Notes under the pieces: model-generated | What the model was told of the DNA's origin: nothing | The model's database searches: none | What the model saw: the letters and a program-made list of their open reading frames with translations, nothing else | Part shown: one piece after another, positions 24,801 through 35,559 of the stretch | Layout: each line of letters begins with the position of its first letter | Numbering within the stretch: position 1 is the stretch's first letter | Made by a program: the position numbers and the translations under genes | NCBI GenBank assembly: GCA_900660155.1 | Contig: CABFPE010000010.1 | Coordinates: 2,868,692 to 2,932,691, forward strand | Direction: 5' to 3' | DNA: 64,000 nt | Source of the DNA: Hofstenia miamia | Lineage: Eukaryota; Xenacoelomorpha; Acoela; Hofsteniidae

Positions 24801-24975
24801 CAAATCAATTAGCACTTGTCAAAAATACATTAGTAGCTGTCAAAAAAAACTGATGATTCACTAATTAAATCATCTTCACCAATATTCACGGTCTGTCATG
24901 TGACATGTGACATCATGAGCTCTTGACTAATCAGAATTGTTTTTGTGGACTCTTCTTTGAAACCCCTTTACTACT
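21868..24975 (-). repeat. Right inverted arm of element A
   Basis: Inverted partner of the left arm, about 3.1 kb, unusually long for a Polinton terminal repeat. It is also homologous, more distantly, to the right arm of B (about 44,230-46,640). Shared features include GCATGTGTGT and GATAAAAGATGTA-type subterminal repeats. It is not interrupted and so shows the arm's native structure. Confidence 0.8.
22697..22879 (+). other. 60-codon frame inside the right arm of A
   Basis: Mirror of the frame at 7,743-7,925: MNGDDIYGKNRQLIYFL at the start and a hydrophobic stretch YFILCVSHFYFACLTAFIII near the end. Both copies open, about eight residue differences. See that entry for the doubts. Confidence 0.3.
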
Positions 24976-24981
24976 ATATTG
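24976..24981. repeat. Target-site duplication ATATTG, right side of element A
   Basis: Follows the right terminus (...CCTTTACTACT) directly and matches 3,686-3,691. Confidence 0.8.
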
Positions 24982-25450
24982 GGTGTTGAAGAGAATGCCA
25001 AACCTATCAAACAAAGCCAAAATCTTCTTACAATAGCACAAGTCCCCATTCATAGAAAATAAATTTGTCAAATCAGTGGTTTGCATACCAGAATCTAATA
25101 AATTCCATCCTTGAAGTAGAGATGCCAGCCATTTGCCTTCAAATTTTGTCAATTTCAGATCTTGAAACAGATCATTCATTTCTTCAGCTGAAATCAAGTG
25201 ATGTGTAGATGATGAATCACTGAGTTCAAATTATGTATCCATATCATTGCAATGTTGGCCACATTTGTTGGCCCATCTGAGACTTCAGGCAACAAATTCA
25301 GAGGTGATGTTGTTGACAGTTCTGGTGCATGCAAGTCAGGAGAATGTGGAACTGGTTGAATAACTGGAGGGTGATGGTAAAAATGGACCTCACATTTGAA
25401 ATAACCATAGTTGAATTAGTATGTAACAACTAATCTCTTAAATGATTGCG
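24982..25450 (-). pseudogene. N-terminal-side half of the gene split by element A
   Basis: On the minus strand: IQPVPHSPDLHAPEL, then HLISAEEMNDLFQDLKLTK, KWLASLLQGWNLLDSGMQ and LCYCKKILALFDRFGI, stopping at the element A boundary. The LxSxLQxWNLL block followed by FCxDIxxLxxxLGI is the hallmark of the invertebrate repeat-associated family that also accounts for 3,331-3,691. Strand and order (N-terminal half right, later half left) are exactly what one gene split by an insertion would give. Function unknown. Frame breaks show that it was, or became, a pseudogene. Confidence 0.6.
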
Positions 25451-26565
25451 CTAAATTTGGGCCATTTTTACAAAAAGTACTACATATATGGAAGGCTCTA
25501 ACTTATGCCCATGATATTTCTGTGTCAATGATCTCACTGTTTCTTTTGATGACATATAACAAGTTGAGACATGTTAGACCATGTCTTTATAATGTGGGAT
25601 GAAGCATACAAATGCCAGTGAAAGCCAATGTGATTTGTTGTTCATGTTAATGCCTATGCAATAAACCTTCTAAATTTTAAAATGGGTTATTTGTTTCACT
25701 AGGTCATGCATTTTAAATTTTACCAGGTCATCAGGTTCAAACTTATCCAATTTCACACAAGTCTAACAGCTATGTTTTATATGTATTATGCTAGTAAGAA
25801 AAAGTCTATCATTTTGCCTGCACAACCTATTCTAAAATTTTTCGCAATTACTATGCTCTTAATTATAGGTAGTATTGAATTTAATCCATGGGCAAATTTT
25901 TCATGTCCTGCCATTCTTGCACCAAGATGATTTTCTTGCTAATATTGTAATATCATTACTGGTTGTTTTTATTCGCCAGAATAAGTGTTTTCATTTTTAC
26001 CATGTATTTGTAAATATGTTGATAATAATTTTATATATAATAACAAGTATTTAATGTTGAGACAAAATTACAAGAATTCCAGTTATATTACAGTATGATA
26101 AGATAACCTACAGAAAATTGTAAGATTATATTTTTTACTCTTAAATTTAATAGATCAATGCAAAATAGATTTTAAATAGAAAGCTCATTTTAGACTTTAG
26201 AGCTTGTAATAAGGCTTTACAACAAAATTAATAATATATTAAGATGTTAATATGTATAGATCATATTGTGGAGCATTTAAAATTGACAATGGACAAATGA
26301 ATTTTGTATTTTTTAAATGTTTGCAGAAATTTGCTGTTTTGAAAAACCTTGGGAATTTTCTATTTATACTTTTAGAATGATGCACTTAGAATTTGGCAAA
26401 ACTAGTTTAAACATTGAGGCTGTTGTAAAAGAATTTAGTCAATAATGTAATAAATAAAATAGTTATGTGGAAGCATTGGAAGTAGTAATAGAAGGGCAGT
26501 GTTGGTCTGATTGGGACACCCTGAAGTTCTTGTGACACTTAGCTGATTCACTGATAACCAGGAAG
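25451..26565. other. Spacer between elements A and B
   Basis: No gene, RNA or repeat recognised. It may include the start of the split gene (minus strand), which I cannot follow past about 25,450, and the lost outer end of element B's left arm. Confidence 0.4.
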
Positions 26566-27684
26566 TTAATATTGCAGACTAATTTTCTGTGTTATTTGAT
26601 TACATGTAAAGACTACACAATGCAGTTTCATGTGTTATCATATCATGTTTTTTCAAACCAATGAATATTTTCCATAATTTCAAATGCTTACATGTACAGT
26701 GTTTAACTTGTTTGTTGGACAACTTTCAAAAAGACTACATTTTGTTTTTCAATTATGTTGTCATTTTTCCATTGTAAAATTCCATGTGCTTAATTAATTT
26801 GCTAATATCCAAATACATAAATGTTTAATTTTTTGACTCACATGTTAAAATCAAAACATGGTTTTATGCATAAAGGTTTATAGACTGATACATCTTTTCT
26901 TGATTTTTTTGCACATTTTTCACTCTTATTTGGTTTATGAACTGATACATCTTTTATCAACTTGCATGCAATTTTTCAGATTGTACACATTTGTAGACTG
27001 ATAATCTTTTCTTGAAATTTTGCACATTTTCACTTTTATTTGGTTTATGAGCTGACACATCTTTTTCCGAGTTTTTGCACATTTTTCACTTTTATTTGGT
27101 TTATAGGGTTTGTTTTACGTGATTGTATGCCTCACATGGTCTTCCACTTTTCCATTGTTTTGTATCACCAAATTAGTCACAATTCCATGATATGCACTGA
27201 TTTTGTTCTAAATGTATAAACTTGAAAATGAATGTAGTGAGCTATATGCTAAATTCAAAAGCAAAATGTCTACAATTGAGTTATAATAATAATTCAACAC
27301 TCATAATTTAGTTGATAGTTAAAAACTATTACATATAAATATTTCCATTTACTCAAATGTAATTAAACAAAGGCAATTAAAACAATTTGAATTTTAATAA
27401 TTCAACATATTATGTCTAAATAATTCCATTCAATCAATTGCAAAAGCGATTAAAAAAAATTAAGTTCTATTAATTCAACATTTGTAATTTAGTTGTTAGT
27501 TTTAAAATTATTACATATAAATAATTCCATTCAGTCAATTGCCACAATGTCCTCTCTAAAGACAGTTGGTTGTGCTCTCAACTCCACACTTAAAAACATC
27601 ACTGACTCAACCATCAATAAACACAACAAACATTGCAAACTTGTAACACCATTTTTATCCCTCAGTTGAGAGGAGTTATTATCA

Positions 27685-28136
27685 TTGCATTCATTTCTTA
27701 AGGATCACATGCATATGTCCCATAGACCTAACATGCGTGAACAAGAAGTCACAGACACTTTGTTGAATTCAACAGCATCAAGAAATAAACCTATTACTTG
27801 CTCTCCAAGAAAACCTTGCAAGATCAAACCAGGTACTAATTTTTTAATTTTAGGTAGCTACATGTTTAAGAAATTATGATCCAAAACATAATCAGAAACA
27901 AAAATGTCTCTGTGCACTCATATCCCAGTGCCTGCATATCTGAGCTTCAACAGACATTGGAACTCTATCCACAAACAAAAATTAAAACAGTCTTCATACA
28001 AATTGGCAGAAATGACATTCTCAAGAACTCAACCAACTTCAAAGCTAAGTTTACTGGTCTTATTAAAATAATCAACTATATTTTTAGTCCTACTAAGATT
28101 TTTCTTAGTGAAATCCCACCTTTTTGCAACAGCTGA
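27685..28136 (+). pseudogene. LINE ORF1 part with SGNH-hydrolase-like motifs
   Basis: Two frames, 27,685-27,879 and 27,876-28,136. The first ends in NFLILGSYMFKKL, where esterase-type ORF1 proteins of CR1-like LINEs have an ILGDS block; the second has TVFIQIGRNDIL, matching the GxND block of the SGNH fold. The serine-block residue (D to Y here) looks degraded and the two frames are shifted relative to each other. Such esterase domains are known in ORF1 of several CR1-group LINEs. Confidence 0.5.
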
Positions 28137-28702
28137 CTTCAAGACAACAATGAAGTAGTAAAAGTCAATAAGATTATTTCTAACTTATCAGAAAAATTAA
28201 AATTTTCAGTATTTAAATTATTTTCACAGTTTTGATTAGGTCTAAAAGTTGCTAACAGTAGTCTCTTTTCAAAAGATGGCATTCATTTCTCACAGAATGG
28301 AACTTGACAATTTGTATCCGTCATTAAATCTTTCTTTGAGCCTCCATCTTGTTGCACAATTCAATTCCTCAAAGCTATGCTGACAAATAACAGAGTCTTT
28401 GAAAGTTTTGCACCTTGAACTTTGCTGCCTTTTGCTAGCAACCTGCCACACCACCTGCTTGCTTGCCTGTTCAGGGTACATAAATCATACACTGCTGCAT
28501 ACACTGCCTTACTATTTCATTCACTGCAAATTTCTCTAACTCTGAAGTCACTGCTACCATCATAAGCAATCTACTTCAACAGCTAAGCTACTTTTTTATT
28601 AACTATGTCCTGTGAATTCAGTAACTAGAAGAAGAATGATCACTTACCTGTTCTGAAAATAAAGATTTAGTGCTTTTTAGAGATTGGAACCTCAATTATT
28701 AA

Positions 28703-29240
28703 ATGCTAATGATCAATGTAAAGGATCTGTTCTTGAACACATTTAATCTTGTATTGACCAATAAAACATTGCTTACTAGAATCACATCATCAAGCAGGAT
28801 GCTAATTGACTACATTGCATTAGCTGAAAACAATAATACACAATTCCAGTACACCTTTTCTGAATGCCCATTATCTGATCACTGTTTTAAATCTATCAAA
28901 TTTCAAAAATCTTCTCATTCAACTCAAAAAATTACCATGAAATGGATTAAAACTCGTGAAAAGTGTTTTGAAAATATTAATAATTTTGAATCATTCCTCT
29001 CATCAGAAAATTTGTTTCTTGTATATTTTGCGTCAAATACAAATGAAATGCTAAAAAATTTCTAGAAATTTTTTAATTTTATCTTAACAGATTTGGCCCT
29101 GAAAAGAAAATAATGGTTAAATCCACAACCAAATCCAAAGCAAACAATACTTTTTCTAACAAACCCTGGATATCTGACACTTTTAAACCTTTGATTTGCA
29201 AAAAAGCATATAAACATTTTATAAAACTTCTTTCCACACT
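28703..29240 (+). pseudogene. End of LINE endonuclease and linker
   Basis: Frame 28,703-29,065 has LIDYIALAENN and SECPLSDHCFKSI, matching the C-terminal SDH motif of the LINE apurinic-type endonuclease, then a Lys-rich linker. NKPWISDTFKPLICKKAYKHF follows at about 29,155, the block that normally precedes the reverse transcriptase. The RT start expected next is replaced by hAT sequence on the opposite strand. Confidence 0.6.
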
Positions 29241-29249
29241 GCAAGAAGT

Positions 29250-30640
29250 TGACTGACAAGTTTGGAGTTTGCTGTACAAAGACAGACTTCTCTAAATTAC
29301 AAATAACAGAAATATCATTGAATGTCAGGTGTGTTCTAAGATACTCTCCAATAGAACAAGGGTCTTCTTTGAAGTCCATTCAAGACCAAGATGTCAAAAT
29401 CAGCACTTTCAACTTGTTTAAGTAATTCCAATAACCCAAAATAACACTGCATAATTTCAGTTAACTGGAGTGGAATTTCAGCTGATTTTATAGCATCTTT
29501 TGCTTTTAATACAATTTGCCCATCATCCTCAAAATTTGTTATGATCTCCTTAATTTCAGCAAATTTGATACTGTAGTAATTGATGCACACATTAAGTCAG
29601 GTGCCCCAAAGGGTTAAAAGTGGGTTAGGTGGTGCTCCAATCTCAACTGAAGCTTCAATGTCAGACCAAATTATCAATTTTTGAATATTAATTCCAAATT
29701 GCAATAAGTGAGCCACACAAGTAACATGAAATAATTTCAAATAAAGGTTTTTTAAGAGGTTTCCTGCCAGTAGCATGTACTTTGCCAAGTCTGAGATTAG
29801 AAGGCAATAATTCTCCCAAGGTATTTCAAAATAACACAGAACATCATCTATTGATTGAACAATCATTTGCAAATTGAAAGAACAGGTCAAAATTTTGTAA
29901 TCCAAACAATAAACATTTGTAGGTGCATTGATATCCCCACCAAGGATCTTCAAAAATTTCTTTCTGCCAATATCTGCTTTGTCACAAACAAGAAAAATTT
30001 GTTTCTCAATTAATAATTCTTTAAGTCAAATGTTTTCATTTTCAACAAATTCTTCAACTTTTTTTTGACAAGTTGTTTCCAAAGGCAATGGATGATTCCT
30101 GTCTATGAATAAATTTTTCAGTGCTGGGTTTCATAGTTTGGGAACAGTATATTGCAAGCAATCAGGTTGCAAAATCATGTGACCTTGTAGACTTAAAAAT
30201 GCTTTGGCAGGGTCCCAGAGAAGCTGGGTTAATTTTAGATCAATGTTTCATGAACTGGCAGTGGCTTTCCCCAAAGTGTGCTTTGCACAATTTAACCCCT
30301 TCTTCACATTTTGTACACAATAATGTTTTATTCTAAGTAATTCGGAATTTTTCTGGATATTTCTGTATAATTTGATTTAATTTAATGGAATCAGAAACCA
30401 CAACTTTAGGCATTTTAAAATATAAATGAATGGTAGTGGATGAACATATAGATGAACAGTTACATTGCAAGAAGACAGTAAACAATATGAGAAATGGATT
30501 ATTTTATCCCACCTGCAATGCTATAGGCCACTGACAATTGAATTTCATCATTTTGGGAGTCCCTCTAGAAACAAAAACTGATTTTAACTTTATTAACTTA
30601 ATGTGTGAATTTAACCTTTATTAACCATATTAACCATATT
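29250..30640 (-). mobile_element. hAT transposon fragment inside the LINE
   Basis: Minus-strand frames: near 30,420 an N-terminal MPKVVVSDSIKLNQII with LLCTKCE (zinc-finger-like); 29,597-29,953 with YCLLISDLAKYMLLAGNLLK and HVTCVAHLLQFGI, a pattern seen in hAT transposases; 29,336-29,590 with NYYSIKFAEIKEIITNFEDD and AKDAIKSAEIPLQLTEI. Several stops and shifts. I could not define terminal repeats, so the ends are approximate. LINE sequence continues on both sides. Confidence 0.6.
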
Positions 30641-30675
30641 AACTTAATGGTTGCCCTAACTATTACATGCTACTG

Positions 30676-31526
30676 AAAAATGGAGAGCATCCCTCGATTC
30701 TAATAAATTTGTAGCTATAGCTTGTTTAGATCTCTCAAAATTTCAATTCAATTATTCACAATATACTTATTGAAAAACTATCTTACTTAGGATTTTCTTG
30801 TAATAGTAAGCAATTGATAACTAGTTACCTTAACCAAAGATTCCAGAGAGTTAAATTAAATGATATTTTTTCTGATTGGTTACCAGTTTACAATGGGGTG
30901 CCTCAAGGAACAATTCTAGGTCCTCTTCTTTTTAGTATTTATGTAAATGACATACAGTCAATAACTAATTGCAATCTAATTCAATATTCTGATGACACCT
31001 GCATCTTCAGTGATAATACATCAATGCACTCAGCAGTGGAGTCAATAGAATTCAATTGCAACAAATTGTCAAGATATTTTTCAATGCATAAGTTGATATT
31101 TAATGAAGCTAAGATGGAATTTTATATTTTACAGAACAATAAAAATAACTACTATGTTTCCAAAATGACTTTGAAAATTCATAATGTTAATGTACCTATT
31201 GTAGACATTGTGTAACCATAGACTCAAAGTTAAAGTTCAACAGTTACATTAACATGACAGTTGGAAAACTAGCTATAGGTATAAAAAGTATGACACTAGT
31301 AGTTAAGCGGTTACCACCTTGTGCAATTATTCAATTCTTCCATGCTTTTATCATGAGCCACTTTAATTATGCAAACATTTTATTCACTGATCTAAGTGAT
31401 GTGCTTTATAGAAAACTTGACATTCAATTAAAATGGGCACTGAATATCTCAGTGAAAAATTCATCAAAAACTAAACATTACATTTCTAGGTCAATTCTCT
31501 TTCCAAAACAACTGGTTATATTGTAG
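30676..31526 (+). pseudogene. LINE reverse transcriptase, later part
   Basis: Blocks in order: IACLDLSKF, SYLNQRFQRVKLND, GVPQGTILGPLLFSIYVND, IQYSDDTCIF (the YxDD active site), KLIFNEAKMEF, then the C-terminal ORF at 31,254-31,526 with FFHAFIMSHFNYANILF. The frame is interrupted by stops near 31,213 and elsewhere. Typical of CR1/Jockey-group LINEs. Confidence 0.7.
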
Positions 31527-32480
31527 AATCACTGGGGTGTGATTCTAGTGAACACAAAGAGAATACAGTTCAAACTATTTCTATTTACAAAATGCATTGC
31601 TCTATATATACAAGTTATTTACAATATTTACAAATACCAGTCACTAACAAGAAAAGCGCGAGGTCTGGCTGATAAATAGCAACAACTACCAGCGATGTTA
31701 CAATATTGAATACCCTTCTGACATTCTTCAAGCTAATCAGAAACCTACCACCTTATAATACGGTTAAAATACTGGGATTTACTCATAAACAGAATTCAAG
31801 ATCAAAGCTTTTTACATGTCATAAGTATAAGAAAAACTTTTTAAAGAAATCCTTCATTAATGTCACCATTCAAACCTAGAATTTGCTATCTAAGGAAATT
31901 AAAAATAGCAATATAAAGTAATTCATCCATAGCCTGTAAGAATTATTACTTTTTGTAGTGTATTTTGACTTGTAAATTCATTATTTTTATGTAATTTATG
32001 ATGCTATTTAAATAAATTATCAGATATTGAATTGTAAACATTTACCTGAATACACAATCTCTTATCTTATCTTATCTTAATAAAAGAAATTAACCAAATG
32101 TGATTAAACAAAATACTCAATAAAATATAGTGCATATAAACTTTATTTAAAAGGAAAAACATGTTTGGTGAAAAACATGAAATATTACATCAATGTATAT
32201 AGATGCATAAAACTATACCATATATAAAATTGTTTAAAAGAATATTATGTACCCAGTTCTTTGTGGTAATCCATTTTTGAAATGGCTAGCTAAGTTCACT
32301 CCAATTTTAAACTGACTTCAAAACATTGAGTTGATTAGTCATGAATTGATCTTTTAACATTAAAAGTCTTTTAACAAGAGGCTATATCATTCATCTTACA
32401 TTCTGAATTTAAAAGCAAAACATTTTATTCAACCACATAATGTGAAAATTAGAACCAAGCAAATGGCTGAGTGATATAAA

Positions 32481-33100
32481 CTTTTTGAAAACAACACGTC
32501 AATTTTTAAAAATAATTTTTCTTTTCAATTATTTTGTTATAATATTTTTGGTAAATTTCTTTTTTTCAAGCAAACAATTATATTTTATAAACTCAATTTT
32601 TTTATTTTGAGATTAGTTCTATGATGTTTGACCAAAATCACTAACTTGAAAAATATATCAAACACAATTTTGTTATTTGAAATGTTAAAATACATGTTCT
32701 TTCTCCCACCACAAAATATGTTAGCCAATGTGATGGTTTTGAAAGAATAACAGGGCTTCTTTTACAGTATTTCTTTTGTAATGTTTTCACTTGTTATTTA
32801 TTTAATTTACACATTATACCAATAATAGATGTTGTGTTTTCATTAAATCAAAATTGTTATTGACATTAAAAATGTACAAGAAATCAATTTTTGCTTAATT
32901 GTATTATTTAAATGTAAAAATAACTCACCCCACACTGGAGAAATTCAACCATCCTTGACTCAATCTCAATAAAAACTGAATGCACTACATTTTACAACTT
33001 GGAAAAAATAATATCAATGGATTTATTTAATTAAAAACGCAAATGTATAGTTATAGCTTTAGAGTTAACACAATGCTGCAAACATCAAATGAAATAATTT
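32481..33100. other. AT-rich interior DNA of element B
   Basis: No open frame of length, no motif I recognise. It lies between the inner end of the left arm and the second penton-like gene. Confidence 0.4.
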
Positions 33101-33109
33101 TGATTTCCT

Positions 33110-35330
33110 CATTCTGTGCAAATATCCAGCATGATATACAGTCTTCCAGTTCCTATGAATTCTATTATTTGACCCTGCTCACTACAAAACTTTATGTTAT
33201 TCTATCAATGTAGGATCTTGACACTGGTTTATACATTTGATGTATTATTGGGATTGTACTTGGTTTGGCAAATTGTGTTAACAAAATGGGGATTTATCCA
33301 GTAGGGGTAATCAAATGCTACCAACAAATCAAGGTTCTACAATATTAGTCTGTACCATTAAAACATGATTTCCACCATATATGTCATGTTCATAGTTGGC
33401 ATCAGTTGTTGTATTTGGATAAATTATTCCATAAAATCCTAGCATTTGGTTCCATCTTTTTTCTTCAAAACCCACCACTGTGTCTTAATGTAGCATCATC
33501 CAAAGATAATCAGAAATAAGCTGCAAACATTGCAAGAAGAGACTAAGATCAAAAAGAAGTTGATTAAAATTATTGTAATTAAATCAATTGCTATTATTTC
33601 AGATTAATTTGTAAATTGCAACTAAGAAAACAACATGTGTCAAAAAAGAGATATTTATGTCTGTTGATAAAAATACTTTTGACTAAATGATGCTTACATT
33701 ATTTTTAGCCACCATCTTGGCAGAAATTTAAATCGACAGGTACTTCTTTTGGAATTACTATAAATAGATTAGAAAACATTGTAAGAATTTGATAAAGAAT
33801 TTTACTCAGAATTCTTATTTTTCATCTTATTAATGGTTTGATTATTTAATATGATGTCAAGCTAATCAAGTGGTGTTTAGTAGTGGTCTGGATACATCAC
33901 AGGGAATGATTCTAGGGTCTCTGTGCCAGATCATGAAAGTGCACATAGGCTAGGTGTAGGGGTTTTCTCTCAATTAGCTGACTAGCATTTCACTTCTACA
34001 TGTATTAGATAATTAACTGTCAGCAAATGGTTGGATTACCAAACCCTAGGAATTATCTTAATATTGTTTTAGATCTAAATCAATGAACTATAATTGACCA
34101 ATAAAGTGACCATACATGTAGTAAATTATAAATGTAGGTTAGGAAGTTGTTCAAACAAATTATATTTAAATAAGCCAATGTATTTCAGTAATGGCTACAT
34201 GTAATATTTAACAAACCAACTAGTAACAGTTCAGGTTGCATATAGATATAACACTTTCACACAATAGAGTCTAAGTTGAGTTGTGTCATGTCTTGAGTAA
34301 GCACTGAGCTATTGTAGGGCACACATAAGCCATCTTGATTGAGCTGAGAAGTGGCACTCAAGCATTGGATGGAACAGTGAAACTGGATGTGGAGATCTGC
34401 TTTGGGCAGATGCCCACTAGGAGATCATTACAGAGGTTACCACATGGCTTCGTCACCTAAAAAATGAGCAGTCAATTCCATGTTAAATAAGTTAACAGAA
34501 GAAACTAGTCAAGNACTAGCATTTCACTTCTACATGTATTAGATAATTAACTGTCAGCAAATGGTTGGATTACCAAACCCTAGGAATTATCTTAATATTG
34601 TTTTAGATCTAAATCAATGAACTATAATTGACCAATAAAGTGACCATACATGTAGTAAATTATAAATGTAGGTTAGGAAGTTGTTCAAACAAATTATATT
34701 TAAATAAGCCAATGTATTTCAGTAATGGCTACATGTAATATTTAACAAACCAACTAGTAACAGTTCAGGTTGCATATAGATATAACACTTTCACACAATA
34801 GAGTCTAAGTTGAGTTGTGTCATGTCTTGAGTAAGCACTGAGCTATTGTAGGGCACACATAAGCCATCTTGATTGAGCTGAGAAGTGGCACTCAAGCATT
34901 GGATGGAATGGTGAAACTGGATGTGAAGATCCGCTTCGGGCAGATGCCCACTAGGAGATCATTATGGAGGTTACCACATGGCTTCGTCACCTAAAAAATG
35001 AGCAGTCAATTCCATGTTAAATAAGTTAACAGAAGAAACTAGTCAAGCAGTAACAACAAGTAAATCCTTACCTGCAATAACACAGCTAACGTTATAAAGT
35101 AACAGTAGATAAACCATAATAATGCCACCACTATGTCTTAAGATTAAGAAATTTTGACAGAAACCCAATATCAATAACCACGACATCATCTGCATTATTA
35201 ATCAGTTCATTAAAATACATAGTAGATTCACCCAACCCTGCTTTATGGCACACCCCATCTTCTCCACATCTGTCATATACTAGTGTTACAAGAACCATTA
35301 CTTGCATGTCAAGTTACCCTCAATGCAATT
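33110..35330 (-). pseudogene. Penton-like minor capsid gene of B, copy 2, split by R1c
   Basis: The minus strand at 33,110-33,220 reads YKPVSRSYIDRIT and at 33,330-33,400 a GNHVLMVQTNIVEP-like block; 35,130-35,250 matches the start of copy 1 at 37,430-37,550. These are pieces of the small minor-capsid protein that accompanies Polinton capsid genes, in which a (Y/H)xDIVxPxxVGD block is followed by YxPVSKxxxxxIxI and a terminal strand. R1c lies inside. A tandem duplicate of the neighbouring gene; broken fossil. Confidence 0.5.
33489..35115 (+). repeat. R1c, copy of the dispersed repeat with flanking duplication
   Basis: Begins TGTAGCATCATCC; TATAAATAG at 33,759-33,767, 270 bases in. CCACCACTGTGTCTTAA directly precedes it and CCACCACTATGTCTTAA follows at about 35,118, a candidate 17-bp target duplication with one mismatch. 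The N at 34,514 is followed by a repeat of 33,983-34,513, so true length is near 1.1 kb. No coding frame. Confidence 0.65.
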
Positions 35331-35559
35331 AAGTGAAACCTCCAGGTTAAAGCATGTGTATTTATTAAGTAAAAGCAAAAAGTATTTATGAATATGTTTA
35401 AAAATCAATAATTTTATCATTGTCAAGTTGATAAAACACAAATGTATTTTATAATGAGGCATGCAAAGTGATGGAAATTAATGCTAGTGAAATAAAAAAA
35501 TGAACAATCAATTTATTATGCACTATTCCCAAAATACATCAATGCAAAAGCATTATGAT

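Larger units (their letters stand above)
3692..24975. mobile_element. Polinton/Maverick-like element A, with nested insertions
   Basis: The element starts AGTAGTAAAGG and ends with its reverse complement, is flanked by a 6-bp duplication, and has inverted arms of about 3.1 kb. The terminal AG and 6-bp duplication match Polintons; the arms are homologous to those of element B, which carries Polinton hallmark genes. The interior of A holds only small frames (8,845-11,494 plus strand; 21,233-21,804 minus strand), R1 repeats and a Gypsy retrotransposon; I find no capsid, ATPase, integrase or polymerase gene there beyond a short capsid-like scrap in each arm. Without the insertions and assembly duplications it would be roughly 9-10 kb. 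It is a broken or non-autonomous fossil. The arms differ by roughly 5-10%, so it is not recent. Confidence 0.75.
27542..32087 (+). mobile_element. CR1-like LINE, broken, inside the left arm of B
   Basis: The arm reads CCATTCAGTCAATTGC up to 27,541 and resumes AAAGAAATTAACC at about 32,088; the uninterrupted right arm has both joined near 45,115, which fixes the insertion. Order: ORF1 part with SGNH-hydrolase-like motif, end of endonuclease and linker, reverse transcriptase with YSDD, C-terminal region, tail of CTTATCTTATCTTA repeats. The RT N-terminal part is missing where a hAT fragment sits (about 29,250-30,640). Many stops. A block at 31,530-31,700 does not fit LINE coding sequence and may be another small insert. 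Confidence 0.75.
26566..32480 (+). repeat. Left inverted arm of element B (interrupted by a LINE)
   Basis: Mirrors the right arm: GATTACATGTAAAGACTACA near 26,602 pairs with about 46,210, and the region before GTTGATT at 32,336 pairs with about 44,770. About 1.2-1.3 kb once the LINE at 27,542-32,087 is left out. At 26,880-27,115 it carries subterminal repeats built on GACTGATACATCTTTT and CACTTTTATTTGGTTTAT, in about three units. Confidence 0.7.

Noticed and set aside
26880-27115. Regularly spaced repeats recalling a CRISPR array
   Set aside because: Units are long, imperfect and mirrored in the other arm; this is a eukaryotic element's subterminal repeat.
32055-32087. CTTATCTTATCTTA run taken at first for a telomere-like repeat
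   Set aside because: It sits at the 3' end of LINE coding sequence, and the same tail ends the LINE at 50,066.
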